Source: Xylanimonas cellulosilytica DSM 15894 (lineage in GTDB: Bacteria; Actinomycetota; Actinomycetes; Actinomycetales; Cellulomonadaceae). From it: DNA of 64,000 bases. Under the pieces are notes generated by a model, which was not told the origin of the DNA, searched no databases, and was given only the letters and a program-made list of their open reading frames with translations. A program made the translations under genes and the position numbers. The stretch is from contig NC_013530.1 of NCBI RefSeq assembly GCF_000024965.1, forward strand, positions 992,001 to 1,056,000, written 5' to 3'. Below, piece after piece: positions 16,319 through 26,341 of the stretch (the stretch's first letter is position 1; every line of letters starts with the position of its first letter).

Positions 16319-16357
16319 CTCTCTCGCCCTGCGGTTCAGACCGTGCGTGTGGCCGCC

Positions 16358-17788
16358 TCAGGCGGTCGGCGGGCGGGTCATCGACAGCACGTCCAGCGCA
16401 GCGTCGAGCTGCGCCTCCGTGACCTCACCGCGCTCCACGAAGCCCAGCGCGACCACGGCCTCGCGGACCGTGACGCCCTCCTTGACCGCGTGCTTGGCGA
16501 CCTTCGCCGCCGACTCGTAGCCGATCACCCGGTTGAGCGGGGTGACGATCGACGGCGACGACTCCGCGTAGGCGCGCGCCTTGGCCACGTTCGCCTCGAT
16601 ACCGACGACGGTCTTGTCGGCCAGCACGCGCGACGCGTTGGCCAGCAGCCGGATCGACTCGAGCACGCCCTGCGCGATCACCGGGATCTGCACGTTCAGC
16701 TCGAAGGACCCGCTCGCGCCCGCCCACGCGACGGTGGCGTCGTTGCCGATCACGCGCGCGCACACCATGAGCACGGCCTCGGGCACCACCGGGTTGACCT
16801 TGCCGGGCATGATCGAGGACCCGGGCTGCAGGTCGGGCAGGAAGATCTCACCCAGGCCCGTGTTGGGGCCGGAGCCCATCCACCGCAGGTCGTTGCAGAT
16901 CTTGGTGATCGACACCGCGATGGTGCGCAGCGCACCCGACAGCTCCACGAGGCCGTCGCGCGCCGACTGCGCCTCGAAGTGGTCGCGCGCCTCCGAAAGG
17001 GGCAGGCCGGTGTCCTCGCGCAGCAGCGCGATCACCCGCTGCGGGAAGCCCGCGGGCGTGTTGATGCCCGTGCCGACGGCGGTGCCGCCCAGCGGGACCT
17101 CGGCGGCGCGGGGCAGCGCGGCCTCCAGGCGCTCCACGCCGTAGCGCACCGCGGCGGCGTACCCGCCGAACTCCTGCCCCAGCGTCACCGGGGTGGCGTC
17201 CATGAGGTGCGTGCGGCCCGACTTCACGACCGTCGCGAACTCGGTCGCCTTGGCGCCCAGGGCCTCCGCCAGGTGCGTCAGCGCCGGCACCAGGTCGTTC
17301 ACGACACCGGACGTCGCCGCCACGTGCACCGACGTCGGGAAGACGTCGTTGGAGGACTGCGAGGCGTTGACGTGGTCGTTCGGGTGGACGTCCTTGCCGA
17401 GGCGGCGCGTGGCCAGCGTCGCGAGCACCTCGTTGGTGTTCATGTTCGACGACGTCCCCGAGCCCGTCTGGTACACGTCGACCGGGAAGTGCGCGTCGTG
17501 CGCCCCGCCCGCCACCTCGTCCGCGGCCGCGACGATCGCGTCCGCGACGTCCTGGTCCAGCACGCCCAGCTCCGCGTTCGCGCGCGCGGCGGCCTTCTTG
17601 ACGCGGGCGAGCGCCTCGATGTGGCCGCGCTCCAGCGGTGTGCCCGAGATCGGGAAGTTCTCCACGGCACGCTGCGTCTGCGCACGGTAGAGAGCCTGCG
17701 CCGGGACGCGGACCTCGCCCATGGTGTCGTGCTCGATGCGGAACTCTGGCTCCTCGGCAAGGCTGCCGACGGCGATGTCGTGGGTCAT
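16358..17788 (-). CDS. fumC: Class II fumarate hydratase
   Basis: Fumarase reversibly hydrates fumarate to L-malate in the TCA cycle. The 476-residue protein carries the fumarase/aspartase signature [11 protein letters not shown] (about residues 322-332) with the catalytic serine, plus [26 protein letters not shown] and [18 protein letters not shown]. The ATG at 17788 matches the family N-terminus ([15 protein letters not shown] follows). It lies downstream of the carbonic anhydrase on the same strand with a 44-bp gap. Confidence 0.97.
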   Translation of the reverse strand: MTHDIAVGSLAEEPEFRIEHDTMGEVRVPAQALYRAQTQRAVENFPISGTPLERGHIEALARVKKAAARANAELGVLDQDVADAIVAAADEVAGGAHDAHFPVDVYQTGSGTSSNMNTNEVLATLATRRLGKDVHPNDHVNASQSSNDVFPTSVHVAATSGVVNDLVPALTHLAEALGAKATEFATVVKSGRTHLMDATPVTLGQEFGGYAAAVRYGVERLEAALPRAAEVPLGGTAVGTGINTPAGFPQRVIALLREDTGLPLSEARDHFEAQSARDGLVELSGALRTIAVSITKICNDLRWMGSGPNTGLGEIFLPDLQPGSSIMPGKVNPVVPEAVLMVCARVIGNDATVAWAGASGSFELNVQIPVIAQGVLESIRLLANASRVLADKTVVGIEANVAKARAYAESSPSIVTPLNRVIGYESAAKVAKHAVKEGVTVREAVVALGFVERGEVTEAQLDAALDVLSMTRPPTA

Positions 17789-17832
17789 GCGCCTATGGTG
17801 CACCACCGTGCGCGGTGCACTGGAACCGCGTC

Positions 17833-18567
17833 TCAGGCCTGCGGCTCCTCGCCCACGTCGCCCAGCACGTGCACCAGCCGGGCGTTGCCCTCGGCGAGGT
17901 CGTACTCGACGCCGACGATCGCCAGGCTGCCCTTCTCGATGCGCTCGTGCAGGGCCGCGCTGTACCCGGCGAGCATCTCGACCGTGTGCCGCACGTGGAC
18001 GGTGCGCAGCACGTCCGGGTCGTAGATCGCCGCACCGTCGTCGTGCGTGGTGTGCGCGGCCGCCGTCAGCCCTGCGACCGACGGGATCACCTTGTCGACC
18101 ACCGCGCGCACGAACCCCGGCGGCTGCTCGCCCGTGGCGAGCGTGTGCGCCGTCGCGGCGATGGCACCGCACAGGTCGTGCCCGAGCACGACGACGAGGG
18201 ACGCGCCCAGCAGCTCGGTGCCGTACTCGATCGAGCCGATGACGGTCGTGTCGACGACGTGACCGGCCGTGCGGACCACGAACACGTCGCCCAGGCCCTG
18301 GTCGAAGATGATCTCCGCGGCCACGCGAGAGTCCGAGCACCCGAAGATCACCGTGTGCGGGTGCTGCGAGGAGGCCAGCTCCCGACGCCGGTCGACGCTC
18401 TGCGACGGGTGCTCGGGCTCGCCCGCGACGAAGCGGTCGTTGCCGACGCGCAGCGCGGCCCACGAGTCCGTCGGGGTGCGGGTGGCCGGGACCTTGGGCG
18501 ACGGGTCCGCGGGCGTCGGGATCGTCGGGATGACACCGGTCAGCGCTGCGGGCTCGTGCGTGCTCAT
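17833..18567 (-). CDS. Beta-class carbonic anhydrase
   Basis: Carbonic anhydrase interconverts CO2 and bicarbonate. The 244-residue protein has the zinc and active-site motifs of the beta class: [15 protein letters not shown] (near residue 77) and GHDLCGA, giving Cys, Asp, His and Cys. The N-terminal 40 residues are Pro/Thr-rich and variable. The start codon overlaps the xseB stop in ATGA. Confidence 0.95.
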   Translation of the reverse strand: MSTHEPAALTGVIPTIPTPADPSPKVPATRTPTDSWAALRVGNDRFVAGEPEHPSQSVDRRRELASSQHPHTVIFGCSDSRVAAEIIFDQGLGDVFVVRTAGHVVDTTVIGSIEYGTELLGASLVVVLGHDLCGAIAATAHTLATGEQPPGFVRAVVDKVIPSVAGLTAAAHTTHDDGAAIYDPDVLRTVHVRHTVEMLAGYSAALHERIEKGSLAIVGVEYDLAEGNARLVHVLGDVGEEPQA

Positions 18568-18827
18568 GCGTCCATCCCCGCGCCGTCGGCGGCCGGACGG
18601 GCCGGGCCGGCCGCGGCGTCGAGCCGCTCCCGGGCGCCGTCGAGCCACTGCTGGCAGCGCGCCGCGAGGGCCTCGCCGCGCTCCCAGAGCGCGAGCGACG
18701 TCTCCAGCGGCTCACCGCCGGCCTCCAGGCGCTGCACGACGGCGAGGAGCTCGTCGCGGGCTTGCTCGTAGCCGAGCGAGGCAGGGTCCGGCAGGGCGGA
18801 CAGATCAGGACCGGTCGATGCGCTCAC
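18564..18827 (-). CDS. xseB: Exodeoxyribonuclease VII small subunit
   Basis: XseB is the small partner of XseA in exodeoxyribonuclease VII, which degrades single-stranded DNA. The 87-residue product shows the family core [34 protein letters not shown] and [15 protein letters not shown]. The GTG at 18827 is the best start; frames further upstream add unrelated sequence. Its usual neighbour xseA is 1.8 kb away beyond an oppositely directed gene. Confidence 0.92.
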   Translation of the reverse strand: MSASTGPDLSALPDPASLGYEQARDELLAVVQRLEAGGEPLETSLALWERGEALAARCQQWLDGARERLDAAAGPARPAADGAGMDA

Positions 18828-18871
18828 GGCCACAGTCTGCACCAGGCCCCCGACACGAAACGCCCCGTCCC

Positions 18872-18888
18872 ACGCAATCGCTTTGCGT
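18872..18888. promoter_or_regulatory. Short inverted repeat upstream of the ABC-F gene
   Basis: ACGCAA-TCGCT-TTGCGT lies in the 91-bp gap between the divergent xseB and ABC-F genes. It could be an operator; no regulator is nearby. Confidence 0.3.
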
Positions 18889-18918
18889 CTGCCGGACTCG
18901 GGCGGGGACCATGCGCCC

Positions 18919-20538
18919 ATGGGTCATCTTGAGGTCGCGCACGTCGAGCACGTGCTCCCGGACGGGCGCACGCTGCTCGACGACGTCTCGTTCCGGGTGG
19001 GGGAGGGCACGATCACGGCGCTCGTCGGCCCCAACGGGGCGGGGAAGACGACGCTGCTGCGCATCATCACGGGCGAGCTCACGCCGTCGGCCGGCTCGGT
19101 CGCCATGAGCGGCGGGCTCGGCGTCATGCCCCAGTTCGTCGGCTCCGTCCGCGACGAGTCCACCGTCCGCGACCTGCTCGTCTCCGTCGCCCCGCCGCAC
19201 ATCCGCGACGCCGCCCGCGCCGTCGACGCCGCCGAGACGGCCATGCTGGAACGCGACGACGAACCCACCCAGATGGCGTACGCGCAGGCGCTCGCGGACT
19301 GGGCCGACGCGCGCGGCTACGAGGCCGAGACCACGTGGGACGAGTGCACGATGGCGGCGTTCGGCATCCCGTACGAGAAGGCGCAGTGGCGGCAGGTGCG
19401 CACGCTGTCGGGCGGCGAGCAGAAGCGGCTGGTGCTGGAGGCGTTGCTGCGCGGCCCGGACGAGGTGCTGCTGCTCGACGAGCCCGACAACTACCTAGAC
19501 GTTCCCGGTAAGCGTTGGTTGGAGAAGCAGCTGCGGGTCACCCGCAAGACCGTGCTGTTCGTCAGCCACGACCGCGAGCTCCTGGCCCGGGCCGCGGAGC
19601 GGATCGTCGCGCTCGAACCCGCGCCCTCGGGGGCCGAGGCGTGGGTGCACGGCGGCTCGTTCGCCACGTTCCACGACGCCCGCAAGGAGCGGTTCGCCCG
19701 GTTCGAGGAGCTGCGCCGTCGCTGGGACGAGAAGCACGCCCAGCTCAAGAAGCTGGTCGTGACGCTGCGGCAGGCCGCCGCCGTGTCGCACGCGATGGCG
19801 TCGCGGTACGCCGCGGCGCAGACGCGCCTGGCCAAGTTCGAGGAGGCCGGCCCGCCGCCCGAGCCGCCCCGCGACCAGGACATCACGATGCGGCTGCGGG
19901 GCGGGCGCACCGGCCTGCGCGCCGTGACCTGCGAGAGGCTCGAGCTCACCGGCCTCATGAAGCCGTTCGACCTGGAGGTCTTCTACGGCGAGCGCGTCGC
20001 GGTGCTCGGGTCGAACGGGTCGGGCAAGTCGCACTTCCTGCGGCTGCTCGCCGGGCAGGACGTCGCGCACACGGGCGCGTGGAAGCTCGGCGCGCGCGTC
20101 GTCCCCGGCCACTTCGCGCAGACGCACGCCCACCCCGAGCTGTTCGGGCGCACGCTCGTCGAGATCCTGTGGACCGACCACTCGCTGCCGCTGGGCCCGG
20201 CGATGTCGTCGCTGCGCCGCTACGAGCTCACCGTGGCGGCCGAGCGGCCCTTCGAGAAGCTCTCGGGCGGCCAGCAGGCCCGCTTCCAGATCCTGCAGCT
20301 CGAGCTGTCCGGCTGCACCGCCCTGCTGCTCGACGAGCCCACCGACAACCTCGACCTCGAGTCGGCCGAGGCGCTCCAGGACGGGCTCGAGGCGTTCGAG
20401 GGCACGGTGCTCGCGGTCACCCACGACCGGTGGTTCGCGCGGACCTTCGACCGCTACCTGGTGTTCGGCTCCGACGGCGTCGTGCGCGAGACGCCGGAGC
20501 CCGTCTGGGACGAGCGCCGCGTCGTGCGCGAGCGCTGA
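18919..20538 (+). CDS. ABC-F family ATPase
   Basis: This 539-residue protein has two ABC domains and no membrane segment, as in ABC-F translation factors and ribosome-protection proteins. Domain 1: Walker A GPNGAGKTTL, signature LSGGEQKRL, Walker B VLLLDEPDNYLD. A charged linker (about 230-290) with RKERFARFEELRRRWDEKH follows. Domain 2: GSNGSGKSHFL, LSGGQQARF, ALLLDEPTDNLD. The ATG at 18919 begins MGHLEVAHVEHVLPDG. It is encoded opposite to xseA and xseB and lies between them. Whether it acts in resistance or routine translation is not visible. Confidence 0.9.
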   Translation: MGHLEVAHVEHVLPDGRTLLDDVSFRVGEGTITALVGPNGAGKTTLLRIITGELTPSAGSVAMSGGLGVMPQFVGSVRDESTVRDLLVSVAPPHIRDAARAVDAAETAMLERDDEPTQMAYAQALADWADARGYEAETTWDECTMAAFGIPYEKAQWRQVRTLSGGEQKRLVLEALLRGPDEVLLLDEPDNYLDVPGKRWLEKQLRVTRKTVLFVSHDRELLARAAERIVALEPAPSGAEAWVHGGSFATFHDARKERFARFEELRRRWDEKHAQLKKLVVTLRQAAAVSHAMASRYAAAQTRLAKFEEAGPPPEPPRDQDITMRLRGGRTGLRAVTCERLELTGLMKPFDLEVFYGERVAVLGSNGSGKSHFLRLLAGQDVAHTGAWKLGARVVPGHFAQTHAHPELFGRTLVEILWTDHSLPLGPAMSSLRRYELTVAAERPFEKLSGGQQARFQILQLELSGCTALLLDEPTDNLDLESAEALQDGLEAFEGTVLAVTHDRWFARTFDRYLVFGSDGVVRETPEPVWDERRVVRER

Positions 20539-20584
20539 CCGTCGTCGACGCGCAGCGGCCCGCGGACCGGCGCGCCGAGCGCCG

Positions 20585-21808
20585 TCAGCCGTCGACGGTC
20601 GCGGCGAGCTCGCCCGCCGCGAGCCGCAGCCGCACGCCGGTGCCGGGGGCGGCGTCGTCGGGGGAGCGGACCACGTGCCCGTCGGGACGCTGGACGACGG
20701 CGTAGCCGCGCTCGAGCGTCGACGCCGGCGAGAGCGCGCGGACCTGCGCCTCGAGCCGCCCGATCTCACCGGAGGCGCGCAGCAGCGCCGCGTTGAGCAC
20801 GTGCCGCGCGTGCGTGACCCGGTAGGCGATCTCGCGCTCGCGGTGCTCGATCATCGACTCGGGCCGTGCGAGCACCGGGCGGGAGCGGACGCCGTCAAGG
20901 CCGTGCTGCTCGCGGTCCAGCCGGGCCCGCAGGGCATGGCGCATCGTCCTGCGCGCCTGCTCGACGCGGCGGCGCTCCTCGGCGACGTCGGGCACCACGC
21001 GCTTGGCGGCGTCGGTGGGGGTGGACGCCCGCAGGTCCGCGACGAGGTCGAGCAGCGGGCAGTCCTGCTCGTGCCCGATGGCGGAGACCAGGGGGGTGCG
21101 GCACGCGGCCGCCGCGCGCACCAGCGACTCGTCGCTGAACGGCAGCAGGTCCTCCAGGGCGCCGCCACCGCGAGCGACGACGACGACCTCGACCTCGGGC
21201 CGCGCGTCGAGCTCGGCGATCGCGGCCTTGACCTCGCGGACGGCACTCGGGCCCTGGACGGCCACCTCGCGCACCTCGAAGCGCACCTGCGGCCAGCGGA
21301 GCAGGGCGTTCTTCATCACGTCGTGCTTCGCGTCCGAGTTGCGGCCCGTGACCAGCCCGACCACGTGCGGCAGGAAGGGGAGCCGGGTCTTGCGGGACTC
21401 GTCGAACAGCCCTTCGGCGGCCAGGATGCGGCGCAGGTGCTCGATCCGGGCGAGCAGCTCACCCACGCCGACCGGCCGCACCTCGTCCGCCAGCAGCGCG
21501 AACGATCCGTTCCCCGTCCAGAAGTCCGGCTTGGCGTGCACCAGGACGCGCGCGCCCTTCTCGATCCGCGCCGTGCTCGTGGCCAGGGCCCGGCTCGGGA
21601 TCTTCACCGACAGCGACGCCTCGGCCTCGACGTCGCGCAACGTCAGGTACTGCATCCACGAGCCCGGTCGTTCGGTGAACTGCACGACCTGCCCCTCGAC
21701 CCACACGTCGCCCAGGCGGGCGATCCAGCCGCGGATCTTCTCGGAGACGACGGCCACCGACCAGGGGGCGTCGGGCGTGGTGAGGGGAGCGGAGGCTGGC
21801 GCGGTCAC
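20585..21808 (-). CDS. xseA: Exodeoxyribonuclease VII large subunit
   Basis: XseA is the catalytic subunit of exodeoxyribonuclease VII. The 407-residue product has the N-terminal OB-fold (VAVVSEKIRGWIARLGDVWVEGQV) and the catalytic part with GLVTGRNSDAKHDVMK, VVVARGGGALEDLLPFSDE and SAIGHEQDCPLLDLVAD. The start is uncertain: GTG at 21808 is taken, and GTGs at 21823 and 21826 are also in frame. The C-terminus includes LERGYAVVQRPDG, typical of the family. Confidence 0.94.
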   Translation of the reverse strand: MTAPASAPLTTPDAPWSVAVVSEKIRGWIARLGDVWVEGQVVQFTERPGSWMQYLTLRDVEAEASLSVKIPSRALATSTARIEKGARVLVHAKPDFWTGNGSFALLADEVRPVGVGELLARIEHLRRILAAEGLFDESRKTRLPFLPHVVGLVTGRNSDAKHDVMKNALLRWPQVRFEVREVAVQGPSAVREVKAAIAELDARPEVEVVVVARGGGALEDLLPFSDESLVRAAAACRTPLVSAIGHEQDCPLLDLVADLRASTPTDAAKRVVPDVAEERRRVEQARRTMRHALRARLDREQHGLDGVRSRPVLARPESMIEHREREIAYRVTHARHVLNAALLRASGEIGRLEAQVRALSPASTLERGYAVVQRPDGHVVRSPDDAAPGTGVRLRLAAGELAATVDG

Positions 21809-21835
21809 GCCCCTAGCGTGCACCACGCCCCCGAC

Positions 21836-22597
21836 TCAGGTCAGCGCCGCCGAGCCGAGCTGCTCGCGGAGCCACCCGGAGAACGTCACGCCGTCGACGA
21901 CGGCGGCGTCGGGGGAGCACAGGTGCCCGGCGCCGTACGCCCGGAAGGCGCGGCCCGGCAGACGGACGGGCAGCACGGGCCGGTGCCAGCCGCGCGCGTC
22001 CCGGTAGGCGCGCGCGGCGGTGCGGCCGTCGAGCACCTGCGGCCCGGCGACGTCGGGCAGACGACCGACGGCGTCGTCGGACACCACCCGGACCAGCGCG
22101 GCCGCCGCGTCACGCACGTGGACCGGCTGGACGGGCACGTCCGGCGTGAGGAGCACGGGCGAGAACCGCTGGGACGCGAAGAAGTCGCCGAGGAACTCGT
22201 GGAACTGCGTGACCCGCACGACCGCGCACCGCAGCCCGCTGGCGTGCAGCAGGTCCTCGCACCGCAGCTTCGTGCGGTAGTACGACGACGGGACCTTGTC
22301 GACGCCGACGATGGACGTGTAGACGACGCGGGCGGTGCCGCCCGTCTCGCGCACGGCGTCGACGACGGTCTGCGTCTGCCACCGGTCCGCCGTGCCGCGA
22401 GAGGTCGCCAGGTGCAGCACCACGTCCGCACCCGTGAACGCCGCCTCGACCCCCGCGCCGGTGAGCAGGTCCGCCGTCGCGAGCCCGGGCGCCGTCCGCC
22501 GCGACATGACGACGACGTCGTGCCCGGCCGCGCGCAGCGCGCACACGGCCGTCCGCCCCAGGGTGCCGGTCCCACCGGTCACCGCGACCCGTCCCAT
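21836..22597 (-). CDS. NAD(P)-binding Rossmann-fold protein, NmrA/epimerase-like
   Basis: The 253-residue protein begins MGRVAVTGGTGTLGRTAV, the glycine motif of atypical short-chain dehydrogenases. ADVVLHLATS and VVYTSIVGVDKVPSSYYRTK (in two parts, with a YxxxK-like pair) follow. These resemble NmrA-like and sugar-nucleotide epimerase-like proteins. The substrate is unknown. It follows upstream of xseA on the same strand (27-bp gap) and is divergent from ispH. Confidence 0.85.
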   Translation of the reverse strand: MGRVAVTGGTGTLGRTAVCALRAAGHDVVVMSRRTAPGLATADLLTGAGVEAAFTGADVVLHLATSRGTADRWQTQTVVDAVRETGGTARVVYTSIVGVDKVPSSYYRTKLRCEDLLHASGLRCAVVRVTQFHEFLGDFFASQRFSPVLLTPDVPVQPVHVRDAAAALVRVVSDDAVGRLPDVAGPQVLDGRTAARAYRDARGWHRPVLPVRLPGRAFRAYGAGHLCSPDAAVVDGVTFSGWLREQLGSAALT

Positions 22598-22735
22598 CCC
22601 TCGATGCTGCCAGTCCTCGCGGCCACCGGCACGGGTGCCGCACGTCTTGCCTCCGGGCGGCGCGGAGGCCGGGCCTCCGGCCCATCGACACCGGGGACGC
22701 CGGGCCCTCACACGGGGCCTTCACATGCGCACACC

Positions 22736-22741
22736 TAGACT
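22736..22741 (+). promoter_or_regulatory. -10 box of ispH, leaderless arrangement
   Basis: TAGACT ends six bases before the GTG at 22748, so transcription should start at or next to the start codon. No clear -35 box is visible. Confidence 0.55.
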
Positions 22742-22747
22742 GGGGCG

Positions 22748-23779
22748 GTGACCGCCACCCCCACCGTGACCCCCACCAAGCGTGTGCTGCTCGCCGCCCC
22801 GCGCGGCTACTGCGCCGGCGTCGATCGTGCCGTCGTCGCGGTCGAGAAGGCGCTCGAGACCTACGGGGCGCCGGTGTACGTGCGCAAGGAGATCGTGCAC
22901 AACAAGCACGTCGTCGAGACGCTGCGCGAGCGCGGTGCGATCTTCGTCAACGAGACCGACGAGGTGCCGCAGGGCGCTCGCCTCGTGTTCTCCGCGCACG
23001 GCGTCTCGCCCGCGGTGCGCGACGCCGCGGCCGCCCGCTCGCTGGAGACGATCGACGCGACCTGCCCCCTGGTGACGAAGGTCCACAAGGAGGCCGTGCG
23101 GTTCGCGGCCGACGACTACGACATCCTGCTCATCGGCCACACCGGTCACGAGGAGGTCGAGGGCACCGCGGGCGAGGCGCCCGACCACGTGCAGGTCGTC
23201 AACAGCCCGGACGAGGTCGACCAGGTCGTGGTGCGCGATCCCGCCAAGGTCGTGTGGATCTCGCAGACCACGCTCTCCGTCGACGAGACCATGGAGACCG
23301 TCCGCCGCCTGCGCGAGCGGTTCCCGTCCCTGCAGGACCCGCCCAGCGACGACATCTGCTACGCGACCCAGAACCGCCAGGTCGCGGTCAAGAAGCTCGC
23401 GCCGTCGTGCGACGTCGTCATCGTCGTGGGCTCCGCGAACTCGTCGAACTCGGTGCGGCTCGTCGAGGTCGCGCTGCAGGCCGGCGCCCGCGCCTCCTAC
23501 CGCGTGGACCGCGCCGCCGAGATCGAGGACGCCTGGCTCGAGAACGCGGCGACGGTGGGCGTGACGTCCGGCGCATCGGTTCCGGAGATCCTCGTGCGGG
23601 ACGTCATCGCACACCTCGGCACCCACGGCTTCGGGGAGGTCGAGGAGGTGCGCACCGCGACGGAGGAGCTCATGTTCTCCCTGCCGAAGGAGCTGCGCTC
23701 CAGCCTCAAGGCCGCCGGGCGGGACGTGAAGCACCCGCGCCGGGAGAACCGTCGGGCGCTCCCGGTGGCGGAGGCCTGA
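22748..23779 (+). CDS. ispH: 4-hydroxy-3-methylbut-2-enyl diphosphate reductase
   Basis: IspH makes isopentenyl and dimethylallyl diphosphate in the last step of the MEP isoprenoid pathway, using an iron-sulfur cluster. The 343-residue protein has the three cluster cysteines in [22 protein letters not shown] and a later Cys in [38 protein letters not shown] and [13 protein letters not shown] are further family hallmarks. Translation probably starts at the first transcribed bases. Confidence 0.97.
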   Translation: MTATPTVTPTKRVLLAAPRGYCAGVDRAVVAVEKALETYGAPVYVRKEIVHNKHVVETLRERGAIFVNETDEVPQGARLVFSAHGVSPAVRDAAAARSLETIDATCPLVTKVHKEAVRFAADDYDILLIGHTGHEEVEGTAGEAPDHVQVVNSPDEVDQVVVRDPAKVVWISQTTLSVDETMETVRRLRERFPSLQDPPSDDICYATQNRQVAVKKLAPSCDVVIVVGSANSSNSVRLVEVALQAGARASYRVDRAAEIEDAWLENAATVGVTSGASVPEILVRDVIAHLGTHGFGEVEEVRTATEELMFSLPKELRSSLKAAGRDVKHPRRENRRALPVAEA

Positions 23780-23781
23780 CG

Positions 23782-23895
23782 GGGTTTCGACAGGCTCAAC
23801 CACCGGGGTTGGGGTTTCGACAGGCTCAACCACCGGGGTCGGGGTTTCGACGGGCTCAACCACCGGGTCGGGTGGTTTCGACAGGCTCAACCACC
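23782..23895. repeat. Tandem reverse copies of the 25-bp repeat between ispH and rmuC
   Basis: Copies begin at about 23782, 23812 and 23842 (period 30 bp, the third with an A-to-G change in the core), and a full copy lies at 23871-23895. All four have the same orientation, so no long hairpin forms between them, but each has its own 7-bp stem. They separate the convergent ispH and rmuC genes. Confidence 0.92.
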
Positions 23896-23904
23896 GGGTC
23901 GGGT

Positions 23905-25389
23905 TTAGCCTGCGGCGGCCGCGTCGTCGTCGTTCCTGAGCGACTGCAGCGCCTTCTGGTCGCCGAGCGCCAGCGACTCGATCGCGACCACCCGCTCGGC
24001 CTCGGCGGCCAGCAGCTCGGGCTTGGTGATCGGGCGCGGCGTCGCGTCGATGCCGGTGAGCTCCTCGATCGCCCTGGACTCGTCGACGACGTCGAGCGCG
24101 ACCATCCGGCGGGCCGACGTGAGCACCTGGCTCTCGAGCGAGCCGATCATCGAGTTGTAGTGCTTGGTCACGGACGCGATCGCGTTGCCCGTCTTCGTGA
24201 TGTGCCCCGTCATGGTGACCAGTCGCGAGTAGAGCTCCTTGCCGACCGTCAGCACCTTCTGCGCGTTCTCGGCCAGGGCCTCCTGGCGCCAGGCGTACGC
24301 GACGGTCTTGAGCAGGGCGAGCATCGTCATCGGCGTCGCGATGATGACGTTCTGCCGGGCCGCGTACTCCATGAGGCCGGGGTCGCGCTCGACGGCCGCT
24401 GACAGGAACGCCTCGGCCGGCACGAACATCACCACGAACTCGGGGGCGGGGGAGAACTGCTCCCAGTACTCCTTGCCGGCGAGGTCGTCGACGTGCTTGC
24501 GCAGGTGGCGGACGTGCGCGTCGAGCCGGGCCTCGCGGTAGTCGGCGTCGTCGGTCTGCTGGGCCTCGAGGTAGCCGAGGAACGCCACCTTCGAGTCGAC
24601 GACGACGTTCTTGCCGCCGGCGAGCCGCACCACCATGTCGGGGCGCAGCGTTCCGTCGTCGGTAGAGACGGACGCCTGCTCGTCGAAGTCGACGTTGCGG
24701 AGCATGCCCGCGGCCTCGACGACGCGGCGCAGCTGGAGCTCGCCCCAGGCGCCACGGGTCTGCGAGGAGCGCAGGGCGGTGACGAGGTCGCCCGTGCCCT
24801 TGGACAGCTCGGAGTTCGCCACCGAGAGCTGGCGCAGGTGCTCGGTCAGCGTCGAGTGCCCCTCGATGCGCGACTTCTCGGCCTGGGCGACCTCGGTGCG
24901 CACCTGCTCGAGCGACTTGCTCAGCGGCTCGACGAGGGCCTTGATCGCCTGTTCGCGCTGGACCAGCGCCTCCTCGTTCTTGACGGTGGACGCCTTGAGC
25001 GTCTGGGCGGCGAGGTCGAGGAACTGCTGGGAGTTCGCCTGCAGCGCCTCGCCCGCGATGGTCCGGAAGCGCTGCTTCTCCGCCTCCTGGTCGACCTTCA
25101 GCTCGCGCAGCCGGGCCTCGGCCTCGGAGCGGGCCTCTGCGAGGCGGCGGTCACCTTCCTGGCGGGTCTCGGCCACGCGGCGGTCCGCGTCGTCGTGCGC
25201 CCGCTGCACCTGGTCGCGCAGACCGGCGGCCTCGTTGCGCAGGCCCTCGACCTCGGCATGGCGGCGCGCCAGCTCGATGTCCGCCGAGCGGCGGGTGGCG
25301 CCCGCCCGGTTGGCGGCCAGCAGCCCGCCCACCAGCACGCCCACCGCGAGGGCACCGAGCAGGAGGAGGATCCAGGTCGTCGTCGTCAT
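23905..25389 (-). CDS. rmuC: RmuC-family DNA recombination protein
   Basis: RmuC-like proteins limit DNA rearrangements and carry a nuclease-like core; the mechanism is little known. The 494-residue protein has an N-terminal membrane anchor (about 5-26: WILLLLGALAVGVLVGGLL), a long coiled coil (about 30-110) and the RmuC core with GAWGELQLRRVVEAAGM, RPDMVVRLAGGKNVVVDSK and LMEYAARQNVIIATPMTM. The ATG at 25389 precedes the membrane anchor directly. Confidence 0.95.
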   Translation of the reverse strand: MTTTTWILLLLGALAVGVLVGGLLAANRAGATRRSADIELARRHAEVEGLRNEAAGLRDQVQRAHDDADRRVAETRQEGDRRLAEARSEAEARLRELKVDQEAEKQRFRTIAGEALQANSQQFLDLAAQTLKASTVKNEEALVQREQAIKALVEPLSKSLEQVRTEVAQAEKSRIEGHSTLTEHLRQLSVANSELSKGTGDLVTALRSSQTRGAWGELQLRRVVEAAGMLRNVDFDEQASVSTDDGTLRPDMVVRLAGGKNVVVDSKVAFLGYLEAQQTDDADYREARLDAHVRHLRKHVDDLAGKEYWEQFSPAPEFVVMFVPAEAFLSAAVERDPGLMEYAARQNVIIATPMTMLALLKTVAYAWRQEALAENAQKVLTVGKELYSRLVTMTGHITKTGNAIASVTKHYNSMIGSLESQVLTSARRMVALDVVDESRAIEELTGIDATPRPITKPELLAAEAERVVAIESLALGDQKALQSLRNDDDAAAAG

Positions 25390-25510
25390 GCCCGCAGCGT
25401 CGCACGGGGCACCGACACTCCCGCCGGAGCACGCTCCGGAACCCTGCGAACTCCCTGGTCGTTGTCGGTGCGTCCCGCTAGCCTCTCAGCGATAGCCCCC
25501 GACGAAGCAG

Positions 25511-26341
25511 GTGATCACGCTGTCCGCCCCCGCCCCGCAGCCCGCCACACCCCAGGGCCCGCCCGTGCCCCCGCCCGACCTCTCCGCCGCCCTGAGCCTG
25601 CGCGGCCTGTGGAAACGGTTCGGCGAGAAGATCGCCGTCGCGGGCATCAGCCTCGACGTCCCTGCCGGCTCGTTCTACGGCCTGGTCGGCCCCAACGGGG
25701 CCGGCAAGACGACGACGCTGTCGATGGCGACGGGCCTGCTGCGCCCCGACTTCGGGTCGGCGAGCGTGCTCGGCACCGACCTGTGGTCGGACACGGTGAC
25801 CGCCAAGCGCCGGCTGGGGGTGCTGCCCGACGGCGTCCGGCTCTTCGACCGGCTGACCGGCGCCCAGCTCATCACCTACGCGGGGCTGCTGCGCGGCCTC
25901 GACCGGGACACGGTGGCCGAGCGCACCGAGGACCTGCTGCGCGCGATGGACCTGGTGGCCGACCGCGACACCTTCGTCGTCGACTACTCCGCCGGCATGA
26001 CCAAGAAGGTCGCGCTCGCCTCGGCGATGATCCACGCCCCGCGCGTGCTCGTGCTCGACGAGCCGTTCGAGGCCGTCGACCCGGTCAGCGCCGCCAACAT
26101 CCGCGACATCCTGCACGCCTACGTCGCCGACGGCGGCACCGTCGTCGTCTCCAGCCATGTCATGGACCTGGTGCAGCGCATGTGCTCGCACGTCGCCATC
26201 GTCGGCGGCGGGCACGTGCTGGCGGCCGGCACGGTCGACGAGGTCCGCGGCGAGCAGACGCTCGAGGACCGCTTCGTGGACCTGGTCGGCGGTCGCAAGG
26301 AAGGGGAGGGCCTGGCGTGGTTGCGCAGTTCGTCCGTCTGA
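25511..26341 (+). CDS. ABC exporter ATPase with an atypical signature motif
   Basis: The 276-residue ATPase has Walker A GPNGAGKTTTLSMATG, Walker B VLVLDEPFEAVD and a switch histidine in VVVSSHVMDL. In place of LSGGQ it has YSAGMTKKVALAS. A Pro-rich stretch occupies the first 25 residues. The GTG at 25511 has AGCAGG upstream. It overlaps the following permease gene by 25 bases, so the pair forms one exporter of unknown cargo. Confidence 0.92.
   Translation: MITLSAPAPQPATPQGPPVPPPDLSAALSLRGLWKRFGEKIAVAGISLDVPAGSFYGLVGPNGAGKTTTLSMATGLLRPDFGSASVLGTDLWSDTVTAKRRLGVLPDGVRLFDRLTGAQLITYAGLLRGLDRDTVAERTEDLLRAMDLVADRDTFVVDYSAGMTKKVALASAMIHAPRVLVLDEPFEAVDPVSAANIRDILHAYVADGGTVVVSSHVMDLVQRMCSHVAIVGGGHVLAAGTVDEVRGEQTLEDRFVDLVGGRKEGEGLAWLRSSSV

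Noticed and set aside
24493-26316. A long plus-strand extension before the exporter permease
   Set aside because: It runs antisense to rmuC and across the ATPase gene. The GTG at 26317 has a strong ribosome site and the correct membrane-protein start.
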